DNA from: an uncultured Hyphomicrobiales bacterium
GTDB lineage: Bacteria > Pseudomonadota > Alphaproteobacteria > Rhizobiales > Beijerinckiaceae
Direction of reading: 5' to 3'
Assembly (NCBI GenBank): GCA_903916165.1
Contig: CAIWVR010000259.1
Span: 1-26,503, forward strand
DNA: 26,503 bases
Part shown: one piece after another, positions 7,448 through 15,377 of the stretch
Position numbering within the stretch: the stretch's first letter is position 1
Layout: each line of letters begins with the position of its first letter
Made by a program: the position numbers and the translations under genes
The notes under the pieces: model-generated
The model's database searches: none
What the model was told of the DNA's origin: nothing
What the model saw: only the letters and a program-made list of their open reading frames with translations

Positions 7448-8480
7448 AAACGTTTCGCGCCGGCGCCTGCTGCAAGGCGCAGGCGCGCTCGCCGCATCCC
7501 TCCCCGTGTCCGCCTTCGCGCAGGAACACTTCTTCGCGGGCAAGACCATGCGCCTGATCGTGGGCACCGGTGCGGGCGCCGGTTACGATCTCATCGCGCG
7601 CATGCTGGCGGAACACATGCCGCGTTTCATTCCCGGCGCGCCGCGCATTGTCGTCGAGAACATGGTCGGTGCCGGCAGTCTCGTCATGGCCAATTACCTC
7701 GCCAACCGCGCGCCGCGCGACGGCACGGTGTTTGGTCTGCCGCTCAACAGCATCATTCTCGAACCCAGCGTGAAACTGCTCAGCCGCTCCGGAGGCGCCG
7801 CACAGTTCGATCTCTCGCAGATGAACTGGATCGGCAGCCCGAGCGAAGAGCCGCCCGTGCTCTGGGTCATGGCGCATACGAAATTCGAGCGCTTCGCCGA
7901 CTGCCAGACGGAAACCATGATCGTCGGCGCCAGTGCGGCGGGCGCTGACAATTACACGGTCGCGCTGCTCAACAACCGGCTGTTGGGCACGAAGCTCAAC
8001 ATCGTCAGCGGATATCAGGGCACCAACGATCTCTTCCTCGCCGCCGACCGCGGCGAGATTCAGGGCGGCAATACGGCCTATTCGGCGATCCTGCTGGGAC
8101 GTCCCGATTGGGTGCGCACCGGCAAGGTCCGCATCCTCGCGCAATATGGCCGCGAGCGCACCGCCGATCTGAAAGACGTGCCGACCGCGATCGAACTCGC
8201 CACGGCAACCAATCCAAAGCGCATCCTCGAGGCTTTCAGCGCGAAGTTCCGCGCGGCCTATCCTTTCCTGCTGCCGCAGGATGTCCCCGCTGCGCAAGTG
8301 ACAGCGCTGCGCAGCGCTTTTTCGCAAACCATGGCCAGCCCCGACTTCAAGGCCGCGGTCGAAAAGCTCGGCGTGAAGCTCAACCCGCTCGATGGCGAAG
8401 CGCTCACCGCGCTGGTGAAGGCCGCGAACGATCTGCCCGCCGATCTGATCGAAGAATTCCGGCGCGCCACCGAGACCTGA
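7440..8480 (+). CDS. TctC-type periplasmic solute-binding protein (long subtype, Tat-like signal)
   Basis: This protein of 346 residues starts with MHKNVSRRRLLQGAGALAAS, a twin-arginine-like export signal, with probable cleavage after AFA-QE. The mature part has FFAGKTMRLIVGTGAGAGYD, IPGAPRIVVENMVGAG and the block GYQGTNDLFLAADRGEIQGG, which marks the long TctC subtype seen six times in this window. It has a single cysteine in the mature part and lacks the paired cysteines of three paralogues. The start at 7440 has GGGAGAG just upstream. It is likely to present a carboxylate or aromatic acid to an unseen transporter or sensor. Operon position between the CMD and CoA ligase genes suggests the ligand is a substrate of that pathway. 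Confidence 0.9.
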   Translation: MHKNVSRRRLLQGAGALAASLPVSAFAQEHFFAGKTMRLIVGTGAGAGYDLIARMLAEHMPRFIPGAPRIVVENMVGAGSLVMANYLANRAPRDGTVFGLPLNSIILEPSVKLLSRSGGAAQFDLSQMNWIGSPSEEPPVLWVMAHTKFERFADCQTETMIVGASAAGADNYTVALLNNRLLGTKLNIVSGYQGTNDLFLAADRGEIQGGNTAYSAILLGRPDWVRTGKVRILAQYGRERTADLKDVPTAIELATATNPKRILEAFSAKFRAAYPFLLPQDVPAAQVTALRSAFSQTMASPDFKAAVEKLGVKLNPLDGEALTALVKAANDLPADLIEEFRRATET

Positions 8481-8508
8481 CACGCCTTCCGTTTAAAGGA
8501 GCCCTGGA

Positions 8509-9924
8509 TTGACCCTGATGAAGAAGGCGGGTGCGGTGCCGCGCTATTACGCCGCCCTGGATTTCAACCAGCTGTGGCAGGACTACCCGCCCGCGCCTGA
8601 CTATTTCGAAACGACCTACGTGCTGTCGCGCGACGCCATTCGCGCCATGCAGGAGTCGCGCTTTCTCGACCAGATGAAGCGCGCGTGGGAGATCCCCTTC
8701 TACCAGCGCCATTGGGGACAGGCGGGCCTGCAGCCAGGCGACGTCCGCTCGCTCGATGATCTGAAAAATATTCCTGCCTTCTCGGTGCACGACCTGCGCG
8801 ATGCCATTGCGCGGAATCCGCCGTGGGGTGACTTCATCGGCATCGATCCCGACCATGACGAACCCATGCCGCTCGCCATGCAAACCAGCGGTGGCACCAC
8901 CGGCCTGCCACGCCCGATGATCTATTCACCGCAGGACCGCGAAGTGATGAACATCATCACCGGCCGGCGGCTCTATATGCAGGGCGTGCGCCCCTTCGAT
9001 CTCGTACAAGTGACCTTGTCGCTCGGCCTCTCCAATGGCGGCTTCCTCGCGCGCGAGGGCATCTGGAAATACACCGGCGCCGTTCCTGTCATGACCGGTT
9101 CAGGTGCCCAGACGCCGACGCGCCGCCAGATCGAAATCATGCTGGCGTGGAAATCCAAACATCTCATCGGCTTCCCAGCCTATCTGCGCCACATCGGCCA
9201 CGTGATGCGCGACGAATTGGGCATTGATCCGCGCAGCGTGGGCATCGGAAGCCTCATCGTTCATCTGGGGACCGATGACCGCAAGCCGCTCGAAGAGCTC
9301 TGGAACGCGGATGTCTTCGACACCTATGGCACCAATGAATGCGGGACGCTCGCCGCCGAGTGCCAGGAGAAGAACGGCATGCACGTCTTCGAGGACGCCT
9401 TTGTCCTCGAAATGGTCGATCCGGAAACAGGGCGCGACGTCCCAGACGGGGAGCGCGGATCGATCTACCAGACGACCCTCTTCAAGCATCTGGCACCGCT
9501 GATCCGCTTCAATTCCAACGATGTCTCCGCCTTCAAGCTCGGCGGCTGCCCCTGCGGCTGCCAGCACCGCCGCATCGACCGTATCTTCGGGCGCAGCGAC
9601 AATATGGTGAAGCTGCGCGGCACCAACATCTTCCCCGAAGCGATCGGCGCGCTCGTCTCCGAGACGCGTGAAAGCAACGGCGAATATGTCGTCATCGTCG
9701 AGCCCGGCGCTGGCGGACAGGATGAGATGACCGTGCGCGTCGAGGTGCTTGACTATGCGGGGGCCGGTGCCGCCGTCGAAAAAGTACTGGCGGAGCGGCT
9801 GAAGCTTTCGCTCGGCGTGAAGATGCATGTCGTGGCGTCGGAGCCGGGCAGTCTGAGCGGCCTCACCGGCCTCCGGGACAATTCGAAAGTGCGCCGACTG
9901 ATCGACAACAGGCCCAAGGTGTAG
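8509..9924 (+). CDS. PaaK-like adenylate-forming acid-CoA ligase
   Basis: This protein of 471 residues shows the adenylation motifs in order. They are MQTSGGTTGLPRP (126-135 region, phosphate loop), DTYGTNECG (A5-like, 273-279), RFNSND (333-338) and GRSDNMVKLRG (361-371), with a C-terminal Lys460 in GLRDNSKVRR as candidate catalytic lysine. CPCGCQHRR at 347-355 resembles the Cys-rich stretch of phenylacetate-CoA ligases. It should activate an aryl or related carboxylic acid with ATP and CoA; substrate unknown. The start is most likely TTG at 8509, with AAGGAG 7 nt upstream. ATG at 8518 lies too far from that site. The stop is only 2 nt before the next gene, indicating tight coupling. Confidence 0.9.
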   Translation: MTLMKKAGAVPRYYAALDFNQLWQDYPPAPDYFETTYVLSRDAIRAMQESRFLDQMKRAWEIPFYQRHWGQAGLQPGDVRSLDDLKNIPAFSVHDLRDAIARNPPWGDFIGIDPDHDEPMPLAMQTSGGTTGLPRPMIYSPQDREVMNIITGRRLYMQGVRPFDLVQVTLSLGLSNGGFLAREGIWKYTGAVPVMTGSGAQTPTRRQIEIMLAWKSKHLIGFPAYLRHIGHVMRDELGIDPRSVGIGSLIVHLGTDDRKPLEELWNADVFDTYGTNECGTLAAECQEKNGMHVFEDAFVLEMVDPETGRDVPDGERGSIYQTTLFKHLAPLIRFNSNDVSAFKLGGCPCGCQHRRIDRIFGRSDNMVKLRGTNIFPEAIGALVSETRESNGEYVVIVEPGAGGQDEMTVRVEVLDYAGAGAAVEKVLAERLKLSLGVKMHVVASEPGSLSGLTGLRDNSKVRRLIDNRPKV

Positions 9925-9926
9925 AC

Positions 9927-10784
9927 ATGAAATTGTTCGATTGCCATTCGCACTGGGCGACGGAAAAAGGCTATCTGTTCCGCACGCCCGAAGAGCGCGC
10001 GCAGCAGGAGCGCATCTGGCGCACGCCCGCGCAAGTCTTCACCGAAGACGAACAGGCGGATTATTTCCGCGCCAACAATGTCCGGGTCATCCTCGACATT
10101 TCCTGGATCAAGGAACTCTCGCTCGACGAGATGAAGCCCTATCACGACTATGTTCTCGACGTGCAGAAACGACACTCGGATGTGATCGTCGGGCAATGGC
10201 TGCAGTTCAACCCCGCGCGCCACGGACCTGCGGCCGTGGACGAATTCAAACGCTGCCTCGGCAAGCAGGCGGGCTTTGTCGGCCTCTGCGTCAATGGACA
10301 GGTCACGGGCGTGCCCGCGCACGATCCACGCTGGGACCCTTTCTATCAGGCCTCAATGGAAGCCGGCGCGCCGGTGATGATCCTCACGGGCCTCACCGGC
10401 ATCGGCCAGGGCCTGCCCGGTGGCAAGGGGATTCTGCTGGAGGACGGCCATCCACGCTCCATCGACCATGTCGCGTCGCGCTATGCGGATCTCAAGATCC
10501 TCGCCGCGCGCCCCGCCTGGCCTTGGCAGGAAGAAATGCTCGCGGTGCTGCTGCACAAGCCGAACGTCTCCTATGAATTGCATGGCTGGGGCCCGCGGCG
10601 CTTCACCGACACGCTGAAGAAAGCCATCTCGCGCGAATTGCAGGATCGCGTGATGTTTGGCTGTGACTTCCCGGTGCTTCGCTACGAGAAGGTTGTCGCC
10701 GACTGGAAATCCGAGGGCTATTCCGACGAGGTCTTGCAGAAAGTCCTGTGCAGCAATGCCGAGCGCTATTTCGGGATCAAGTGA
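9927..10784 (+). CDS. Amidohydrolase-2-family protein with incomplete metal site
   Basis: At 285 residues, the protein opens with KLFDCHSHW, giving the HxH metal motif (His7, His9), and ends with MFGCDFP, supplying the conserved Asp247. This is the layout of ACMSD/resorcylate-decarboxylase-like TIM barrels. The two internal histidines of the family appear replaced: the strand normally reading -HTG is VMILTG (Leu153), and the A-H-x-G-x-PW motif reads AARPAWPW (Arg195). It may therefore use a different metal geometry, or not be a classical hydrolase or decarboxylase. It sits between the CoA ligase (2 nt gap) and a TctC gene (16 nt gap), so it is part of the same operon. Reaction unknown. Confidence 0.85.
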   Translation: MKLFDCHSHWATEKGYLFRTPEERAQQERIWRTPAQVFTEDEQADYFRANNVRVILDISWIKELSLDEMKPYHDYVLDVQKRHSDVIVGQWLQFNPARHGPAAVDEFKRCLGKQAGFVGLCVNGQVTGVPAHDPRWDPFYQASMEAGAPVMILTGLTGIGQGLPGGKGILLEDGHPRSIDHVASRYADLKILAARPAWPWQEEMLAVLLHKPNVSYELHGWGPRRFTDTLKKAISRELQDRVMFGCDFPVLRYEKVVADWKSEGYSDEVLQKVLCSNAERYFGIK

Positions 10785-10800
10785 AGAGAGGGGTCTGGAC

Positions 10801-11784
10801 ATGCACAAGATCAACCGGCGCCAGTTCACGGCACTTGCTGGCGGATGGGCCGCCGCACTCGCGCTCCCGCAGCAGGCCGTCGCAGCCTGGCAGCCCAAGG
10901 CCAATGTGAAGGTCATCGTGCCCTTCGCGCCGGGCGGCGCGACCGATGTGCTCGCGCGCATTGTCGGCGACCGGCTGTCGCAGATCTGGGGCAAGACTGC
11001 CATCATCGAAAATGTTTCGGGTGCCACGGGTGCTGTGGGCGCCGCGCAGGTCGCGCGGGCGAACCCCGACGGTCTCACCCTGTTCGTCGGCACCGGCTCG
11101 GTGAACTCCGCCCTGCCCAGCGTCAAGTCCGACCTTGCCTTCGATACTCTGCGCGATTTCAAGGCAGTGTCCTTGTTGGCGACCTTCCCGAATGTCCTCG
11201 TCGTGCGGCCGGGCCTGCCTGCCAAGACCGTGCCGGACCTCGTCGCCTATCTGAAAGAGCGCAAGGGCGGTGTAAATTTCGCCAGTTCAGGGTTTGGCAG
11301 TTCCATCCATCTGGCCGGTGAATTGTTCAAATTGCAGACCGGCACGGAGATGACGCATGTGCCCTATCGCGGCAGCGCTCCCGCACTCACAGATCTGCTC
11401 GCCGGGCATGTCGATCTGATGTTCGACAATCTGACGAACGTGATTTCGCATATTGAGGACGGAAAGATCCTGGCGCTCGGCGTTGCAGGCGCAAAGCGCA
11501 CGCCATATTTGCCGAACGTGCCAGCCATTGCGGAATTCGTTCCCGGCTTTGAGGCCACAACCTGGGTCGGATTTCTGCTTCCTGCCAAGACGCCGGACGA
11601 CATTGTGCAAGCCATCGCCAGGGATTGCGACGAGGTGCTGCGCGATCCCGCGATCATCGATCGTGTCAAGAAACTCGCGGCAGAACCGGTTGGCGGATCA
11701 CCGGCGCAATTTGCGTCATTCCTCAAGGCGGATGTGGAGCGGTGGAAGAATGTGGTGAAAGCGGCCAATCTCAAGGTGGAGTGA
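10801..11784 (+). CDS. TctC/Bug-type periplasmic solute-binding protein (classic subtype, Tat-like signal)
   Basis: This 327-residue protein has an N-terminus MHKINRRQFTALAGG carrying an RR motif like a Tat signal, with likely cleavage near AVA-AW. The mature protein begins VKVIVPFAPGGATDVLARIVG, then ENVSGATGAVGAAQVARANPDG and MTHVPYRGSAPALTDLLAGHVD, all diagnostic of the Bug family. It is the same length as the classic-subtype paralogue at 5180-6163. A GAGAGGGG ribosome site lies about 10 nt upstream of 10801. A much earlier in-frame ATG lies inside the amidohydrolase gene and is not credible. No transporter membrane genes follow; the next gene is a dienelactone hydrolase. Confidence 0.93.
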   Translation: MHKINRRQFTALAGGWAAALALPQQAVAAWQPKANVKVIVPFAPGGATDVLARIVGDRLSQIWGKTAIIENVSGATGAVGAAQVARANPDGLTLFVGTGSVNSALPSVKSDLAFDTLRDFKAVSLLATFPNVLVVRPGLPAKTVPDLVAYLKERKGGVNFASSGFGSSIHLAGELFKLQTGTEMTHVPYRGSAPALTDLLAGHVDLMFDNLTNVISHIEDGKILALGVAGAKRTPYLPNVPAIAEFVPGFEATTWVGFLLPAKTPDDIVQAIARDCDEVLRDPAIIDRVKKLAAEPVGGSPAQFASFLKADVERWKNVVKAANLKVE

Positions 11785-11792
11785 CGCGGGCC

Positions 11793-12548
11793 ATGCGGGA
11801 GCATATCGAGCAGGTCATCACAGGCGCGGGCGCGATGGAGACTTTTGTCGCCTTGCCCGAGCACGCGCCGCAGGGTGCTCTCATTCTCTACATGGATGTC
11901 TGGGGAATAAGGGACGAACTGCGCGCCATTGCGCGCGACGTCGCGGCCAGTGGTTATGCCTGTTTTCTGCCCGACCTCTATTATCGCGAGGGCCACGTCC
12001 GGCATCAATTCATGGACGAGCAGGGCCGCATGCGCTCCCTGCTGTCACTGACACCAGATGAGCAGGAACAGGTGCGCGGCCCCATGAGGCGCCTGACCGA
12101 CGACATGGCCATGGACGACACGCGCGCCCTGCTTGCACGTCTGGGCGGCATCTATCCCTGCATGGGTGCTGTCGGCTATTGCATGGGCGGGCGCCACGCG
12201 CTTCTGGCGGGTGGTCTGTTTCCCGACGCCGTCAGGATCGTAGCCTGCCTGCATGGCAGCAATCTGGTGAACGAGACGCCAAGCTCGCCGCATGTCATCG
12301 CCGCGCAGATCAGGGGCGAGGCCTATTGCGGTTTTGCCGAGCATGACCCGTTTGGATCAGAGGATATCCGCGAATGCCTTAAAACCCGGTTCGCTCGTGA
12401 TGGTGCCCGGCTGACCTGCGCCGTCCATTCCGGCGCGCAACATGGCTATGCCCTGCCCGAGCGCGACGTATATGATGCGCAGGCCACCAAACGGGACTGG
12501 AACCAGATCCACATGATGCTCGCGCGTCGCAGACGTGAGCTCGCGTAA
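11793..12548 (+). CDS. Dienelactone hydrolase-family protein
   Basis: This 251-residue alpha/beta hydrolase has the Cys-nucleophile elbow GYCMGG (Cys130) typical of dienelactone hydrolases, an acidic residue in GFAEHDPFG (Asp185) and His217 in SGAQHGY. This gives a complete Cys-Asp-His triad. The N-terminal ILYMDVWGIRDELRAIARDVA matches the family's G-x-x-x-x-D helix. Family members open lactone rings such as dienelactone made during aromatic ring cleavage; the substrate here is unproven. GTG at 11781, overlapping the previous stop and preceded by AAGGTGG, is an alternative start adding four residues. It is the last gene of the IclR-linked operon. Confidence 0.9.
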   Translation: MREHIEQVITGAGAMETFVALPEHAPQGALILYMDVWGIRDELRAIARDVAASGYACFLPDLYYREGHVRHQFMDEQGRMRSLLSLTPDEQEQVRGPMRRLTDDMAMDDTRALLARLGGIYPCMGAVGYCMGGRHALLAGGLFPDAVRIVACLHGSNLVNETPSSPHVIAAQIRGEAYCGFAEHDPFGSEDIRECLKTRFARDGARLTCAVHSGAQHGYALPERDVYDAQATKRDWNQIHMMLARRRRELA

Positions 12549-12713
12549 CGGGCATGGCCCCCATGGCCACCAGCCCATGTTCGGGCGCGGCAAGCAAGCA
12601 GGTCTGCCGCGACACGCTGCGTCTTTCCAAAAGCCGCGACTGCACGGCTCGACCAGCAGCGAATGAACTGGTCCAGGCCGGTCAACAACCTCGGTGGATG
12701 AATATGCGCCGCC
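12549..12713. other. Convergent intergenic gap with a GC-rich hairpin
   Basis: The gap separates the ends of two convergent genes, and no gene is visible in it. GCGCCGC (12706-12712) and GCGGCGC (12719-12725) form a perfect 7-bp stem with a 6-nt loop that overlaps the stop codon of the minus-strand gene. There is no T-tract on either side, so intrinsic termination is doubtful. Confidence 0.45.
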
Positions 12714-13439
12714 TTAACGCGGCGCACTCCCTTTCATGGCCGACAGCCGCAGAAGGGTCTCATCCAACGAAATCACATCCGCATATTTCTGATGCATATC
12801 GAACAGATTGAGCGCGTGGGTCGCTTCATGGCGATCAAACACGCATTCTTCGACAACCTGCACACGATAACGATACGAGGCTGCATCGACCACCGAGGCC
12901 CGCACACAACCGCTTGTCGCTTCGCCGCAGACGATGAGCGTGTCGATCTGGTGCAGGTTCAGATGCGCGGCGAGCGGCGTGCCCCAGAATGCGCTGGGTG
13001 CGGTCTTTTTCAAGACCACCTCTCCGGGCAAAGGCTTAACCTCATCCACGATCTCGCCGGCACGCAACTTGCGCGCAACCGCGGCCGGATCGAGGCTCGC
13101 AGATCTGGGGACATGATCGCGGTGGGCGGCGTCGTACCACCCCATCATTCCTGAATCGCCCAGCATGGTGATGTGAACGATCGGAATTTTTGCGTCCCGG
13201 GCAGCACCGAGCAGACGCTGGATATGTGGCAAAGCATTCCATCCGGCGAGCCCACAGCTCGAAGGCCACGTCTTGATCGCCTGGAGAAGGGGCTCCGGCG
13301 CGTCACCAAAAACCGCGCGGTAAAGATCCACAAGCAGGAGCGCCGGCCGAGCCCCGAAGCCGACCCGTTTGTCGGGATTACACGCCAGATGATCGACGTC
13401 CGACGGCGTGAGATAACCATCCCAAATTCGATGACCCAT
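12714..13439 (-). CDS. Isochorismatase-fold cysteine hydrolase (amidase type), paralogue A
   Basis: This 241-residue cytoplasmic enzyme has the catalytic triad of the family in sequence: Asp38 in ALLLVDLY, Lys145 in VLKKTAPSAFWGT and Cys178 in GEATSGCVRAS. The latter also carries the cis-peptide region. Relatives include N-carbamoylsarcosine amidase and maleamate amidohydrolase, which release ammonia from an amide or carbamoyl group; which applies is unknown. AAAGGGGTG lies just upstream of ATG 13439. It is transcribed divergently from a paralogue of identical length at 13595, with about 155 bp between them, so the pair probably shares a control region. Confidence 0.9.
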   Translation of the reverse strand: MGHRIWDGYLTPSDVDHLACNPDKRVGFGARPALLLVDLYRAVFGDAPEPLLQAIKTWPSSCGLAGWNALPHIQRLLGAARDAKIPIVHITMLGDSGMMGWYDAAHRDHVPRSASLDPAAVARKLRAGEIVDEVKPLPGEVVLKKTAPSAFWGTPLAAHLNLHQIDTLIVCGEATSGCVRASVVDAASYRYRVQVVEECVFDRHEATHALNLFDMHQKYADVISLDETLLRLSAMKGSAPR

Positions 13440-13594
13440 GTGACACCCCTTTGAAAATCAGCTTTTGATTATGCCGCTGGCCCCAAGACCTGTGAAGCTC
13501 AAAATGTATTTATTTTGGAACTTGTCCCGATCAGTTGACAGCCCCCCCAGCCGGGCCGATGCTGCCAAGGAACTTGAAACAAGAGAGATGCACA
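13440..13594. promoter_or_regulatory. Divergent control region between the two isochorismatase-fold genes
   Basis: The 155-bp gap holds two short inverted repeats: AATCA-GCTTT-TGATT (13456-13470) and CAAAAT-GTATTT-ATTTTG (13500-13517). A consensus-like TTGACA at 13535-13540 faces the plus-strand gene, but the hexamer at the proper -10 spacing (GATGCT) is poor. The AT-rich palindrome is operator-like. No regulator gene is adjacent, so the factor could be one of the IclR or LysR proteins nearby or something outside the window. Confidence 0.4.
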
Positions 13595-14320
13595 GTGGCG
13601 AGAATCTGGGAGCCCTTCCTGAGCGAACGTGACCGGCTGGTGTTCGACGCTGCTGGATATAACGCCCACGCCGGCTACGGTGCGCGGCCTGCCTTGCTCA
13701 TCATAGACGTGAATTACGCCTTCTGTGGAGAACACCCGGAGCCGATCCTCGAGGCCATTAAAAAGTGGCGGACCTCATGCGGCGAGGACGCCTGGACGGC
13801 GCTTGAGTCCATTCAGCCCCTCCTGGCAGCCGCTCGCGCCAAGCGCCTGCCCGTCATCTACACGACGGGTGGCTTCCGGAGCGACGGCTGGGACAAGGGC
13901 TCCTGGAGCTGGAAATCATCGCGTGGCAACGAAGACACCACCGTTGCACGCAACGTCGACGGCAACGCAATCATGCCCCAGGTCGCACCGCAGAAGAGCG
14001 ACCTGATCATCCATAAACAAAAGCCCTCGGCTTTTTTCGGGACCAATCTGGTCTCCTATCTCAACCTGCTAAAATGCGACAGCCTGATCATCGCCGGAAC
14101 AACGACCTCGGGCTGCGTTCGCGCAAGCGTCCTCGACGCTTTCAATCTCAACTATCGTGTCGCGGTCGTCGAAGAGGCTTGCTTTGACAGGTCGCAAGCC
14201 AGCCACGCCATTAACCTTGCAGACATGCACGCTAAATATGCGGACGTCGTCCCGCTCGGGCATGCGCTTGAATTCATCGCAACCCTTCCCGAAGGATTGT
14301 TCCGCCTTCCGGGCGAATAA
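13595..14320 (+). CDS. Isochorismatase-fold cysteine hydrolase (amidase type), paralogue B
   Basis: The triad reads Asp38 (ALLIIDVN), a Lys in HKQKPSAFFGT (141 or 143) and Cys174 (GTTTSGCVRAS). GTG at 13595 is chosen because AGAGAG precedes it and because the protein then begins ARIWEPFLSERD, aligning end to end with paralogue A (GHRIWDGYLTPSD). Both are then 241 residues long. An earlier in-frame ATG at 13535 would add 20 residues with no counterpart in the paralogue. The function is hydrolysis of an amide or carbamoyl bond in an unidentified metabolite. It leads an operon with three TctC genes (20 nt gap to the first), suggesting that the imported ligands are related to its substrate or precursor. 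Confidence 0.9.
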   Translation: MARIWEPFLSERDRLVFDAAGYNAHAGYGARPALLIIDVNYAFCGEHPEPILEAIKKWRTSCGEDAWTALESIQPLLAAARAKRLPVIYTTGGFRSDGWDKGSWSWKSSRGNEDTTVARNVDGNAIMPQVAPQKSDLIIHKQKPSAFFGTNLVSYLNLLKCDSLIIAGTTTSGCVRASVLDAFNLNYRVAVVEEACFDRSQASHAINLADMHAKYADVVPLGHALEFIATLPEGLFRLPGE

Positions 14321-14340
14321 AATGCCAGAGGAAAGATAAA

Positions 14341-15369
14341 ATGCCGAATAGAATGGCACTTCCACTCATTGGGGCAGCTCTCCTTTTTTCAGGGTGGGCG
14401 CAGGCGGCAGACGACCAATTCTTCGCCGGAAAGACGATCCGCATTCTGGTCGGCTACCCCCCGAGCAGCACCTTTGACAATTACGCCCGCCTTGCGACGC
14501 GCCATATCGGCCGGCATATCCCCGGGGCTCCATCCCTCATCGTGCAGAACATGCCCGGCGCGGGAGGGCTGACGGCGACGTCCAATGTCGCCAATGTTGC
14601 GGCCCCCGATGGGCTCACGCTCGCTTTGATCAATCCCGTCAACGCCATGGAACCGATCCTCAATCCTGAGGTCGCAAAATTCGATGCCCGCCTGTTCAAA
14701 TGGATCGGCAGCATGAACAGCGAGGTCGGAACATGCGCCTTCTGGAATGACAAAATCCGCACCCTTGCGGATCTCCGGACACAGACAGCGACGCTTGGGG
14801 CCACGGGGCCGTCCTCCGGCTCGACACTCGACGCCAAGGCAATCCAGGGCATCCTCGGCCTGAACTTCAAAATGGTGCTCGGTTACCCTGGCCTGAACGA
14901 CGTCCGCCTCGCCGCCGAGAACAAGGAAGTGGAAGGGTACTGCGGCCTGAACGTGTCCTCCATCAAGGCGACCCTTTGGGAGCCTTACAAGGCGGGAAAG
15001 TTTCACGTGGTGATCCAGACGGGCCTGGAAAAGCACCCCGCCCTCCCGGCTGATGTGCCAAGCGTGTTCGAACTCGCGCCAGACGACGAAGCCAGGCAGG
15101 TTCTCAAGCTTGTCTTCTCGCCTTGGGCCTATGGTGCACCGCTCGTGGCACCACCGAACACGCCGAATGACCGCGTCGCCATCTTGCGCAAGGCCTTCTC
15201 CGAAATGATGGAGGACCCGCAATTGCGTGAAGAAACGACGAAAATGAATCTTGAAACGCTCTATATGGCCCCTGACCGCATCTCGGCTCTGGTCGCTGAA
15301 GCCTATGGCGCGCCGAAAAACATCGTCGAGCGCACACGCAAATTGCTTGGCATCGACATCAAACCATGA
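14341..15369 (+). CDS. TctC-type solute-binding protein, long subtype, tandem copy 1
   Basis: This 342-residue protein has a Sec signal (LIGAALLFSGWAQA-AD). The mature part has FFAGKTIRILVGYPPSSTFDNYAR, IPGAPSLIVQNMPGAGG and GYPGLNDVRLAAENKEVEGY. It contains exactly two cysteines, Cys132 (GTCAFW) and Cys201 (GYCGLN), at positions matched by cysteines in the copies at 15378 and 24063. This suggests a periplasmic disulfide near the ligand cleft. GAGGAAAG precedes ATG 14341. Its stop lies 8 nt before the next start. It binds an unknown, probably carboxylate-containing, ligand. Confidence 0.92.
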   Translation: MPNRMALPLIGAALLFSGWAQAADDQFFAGKTIRILVGYPPSSTFDNYARLATRHIGRHIPGAPSLIVQNMPGAGGLTATSNVANVAAPDGLTLALINPVNAMEPILNPEVAKFDARLFKWIGSMNSEVGTCAFWNDKIRTLADLRTQTATLGATGPSSGSTLDAKAIQGILGLNFKMVLGYPGLNDVRLAAENKEVEGYCGLNVSSIKATLWEPYKAGKFHVVIQTGLEKHPALPADVPSVFELAPDDEARQVLKLVFSPWAYGAPLVAPPNTPNDRVAILRKAFSEMMEDPQLREETTKMNLETLYMAPDRISALVAEAYGAPKNIVERTRKLLGIDIKP

Positions 15370-15377
15370 GGGAATCC

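Noticed and set aside
7389..8483. Minus-strand open frame of 364 codons opposite the TctC gene at 7440
   Set aside because: Low-complexity Arg/Glu/Ala-rich translation without motifs; the plus-strand gene is well supported.
12706..12725. GC-rich hairpin as a terminator for the convergent genes
   Set aside because: The stem is perfect but there is no T-tract on either strand, so it is noted only as a hairpin in the gap.
13535..13563. TTGACA promoter in front of the second isochorismatase-fold gene
   Set aside because: The -10 at correct spacing (GATGCT) matches poorly, so it is mentioned only as part of the control region.
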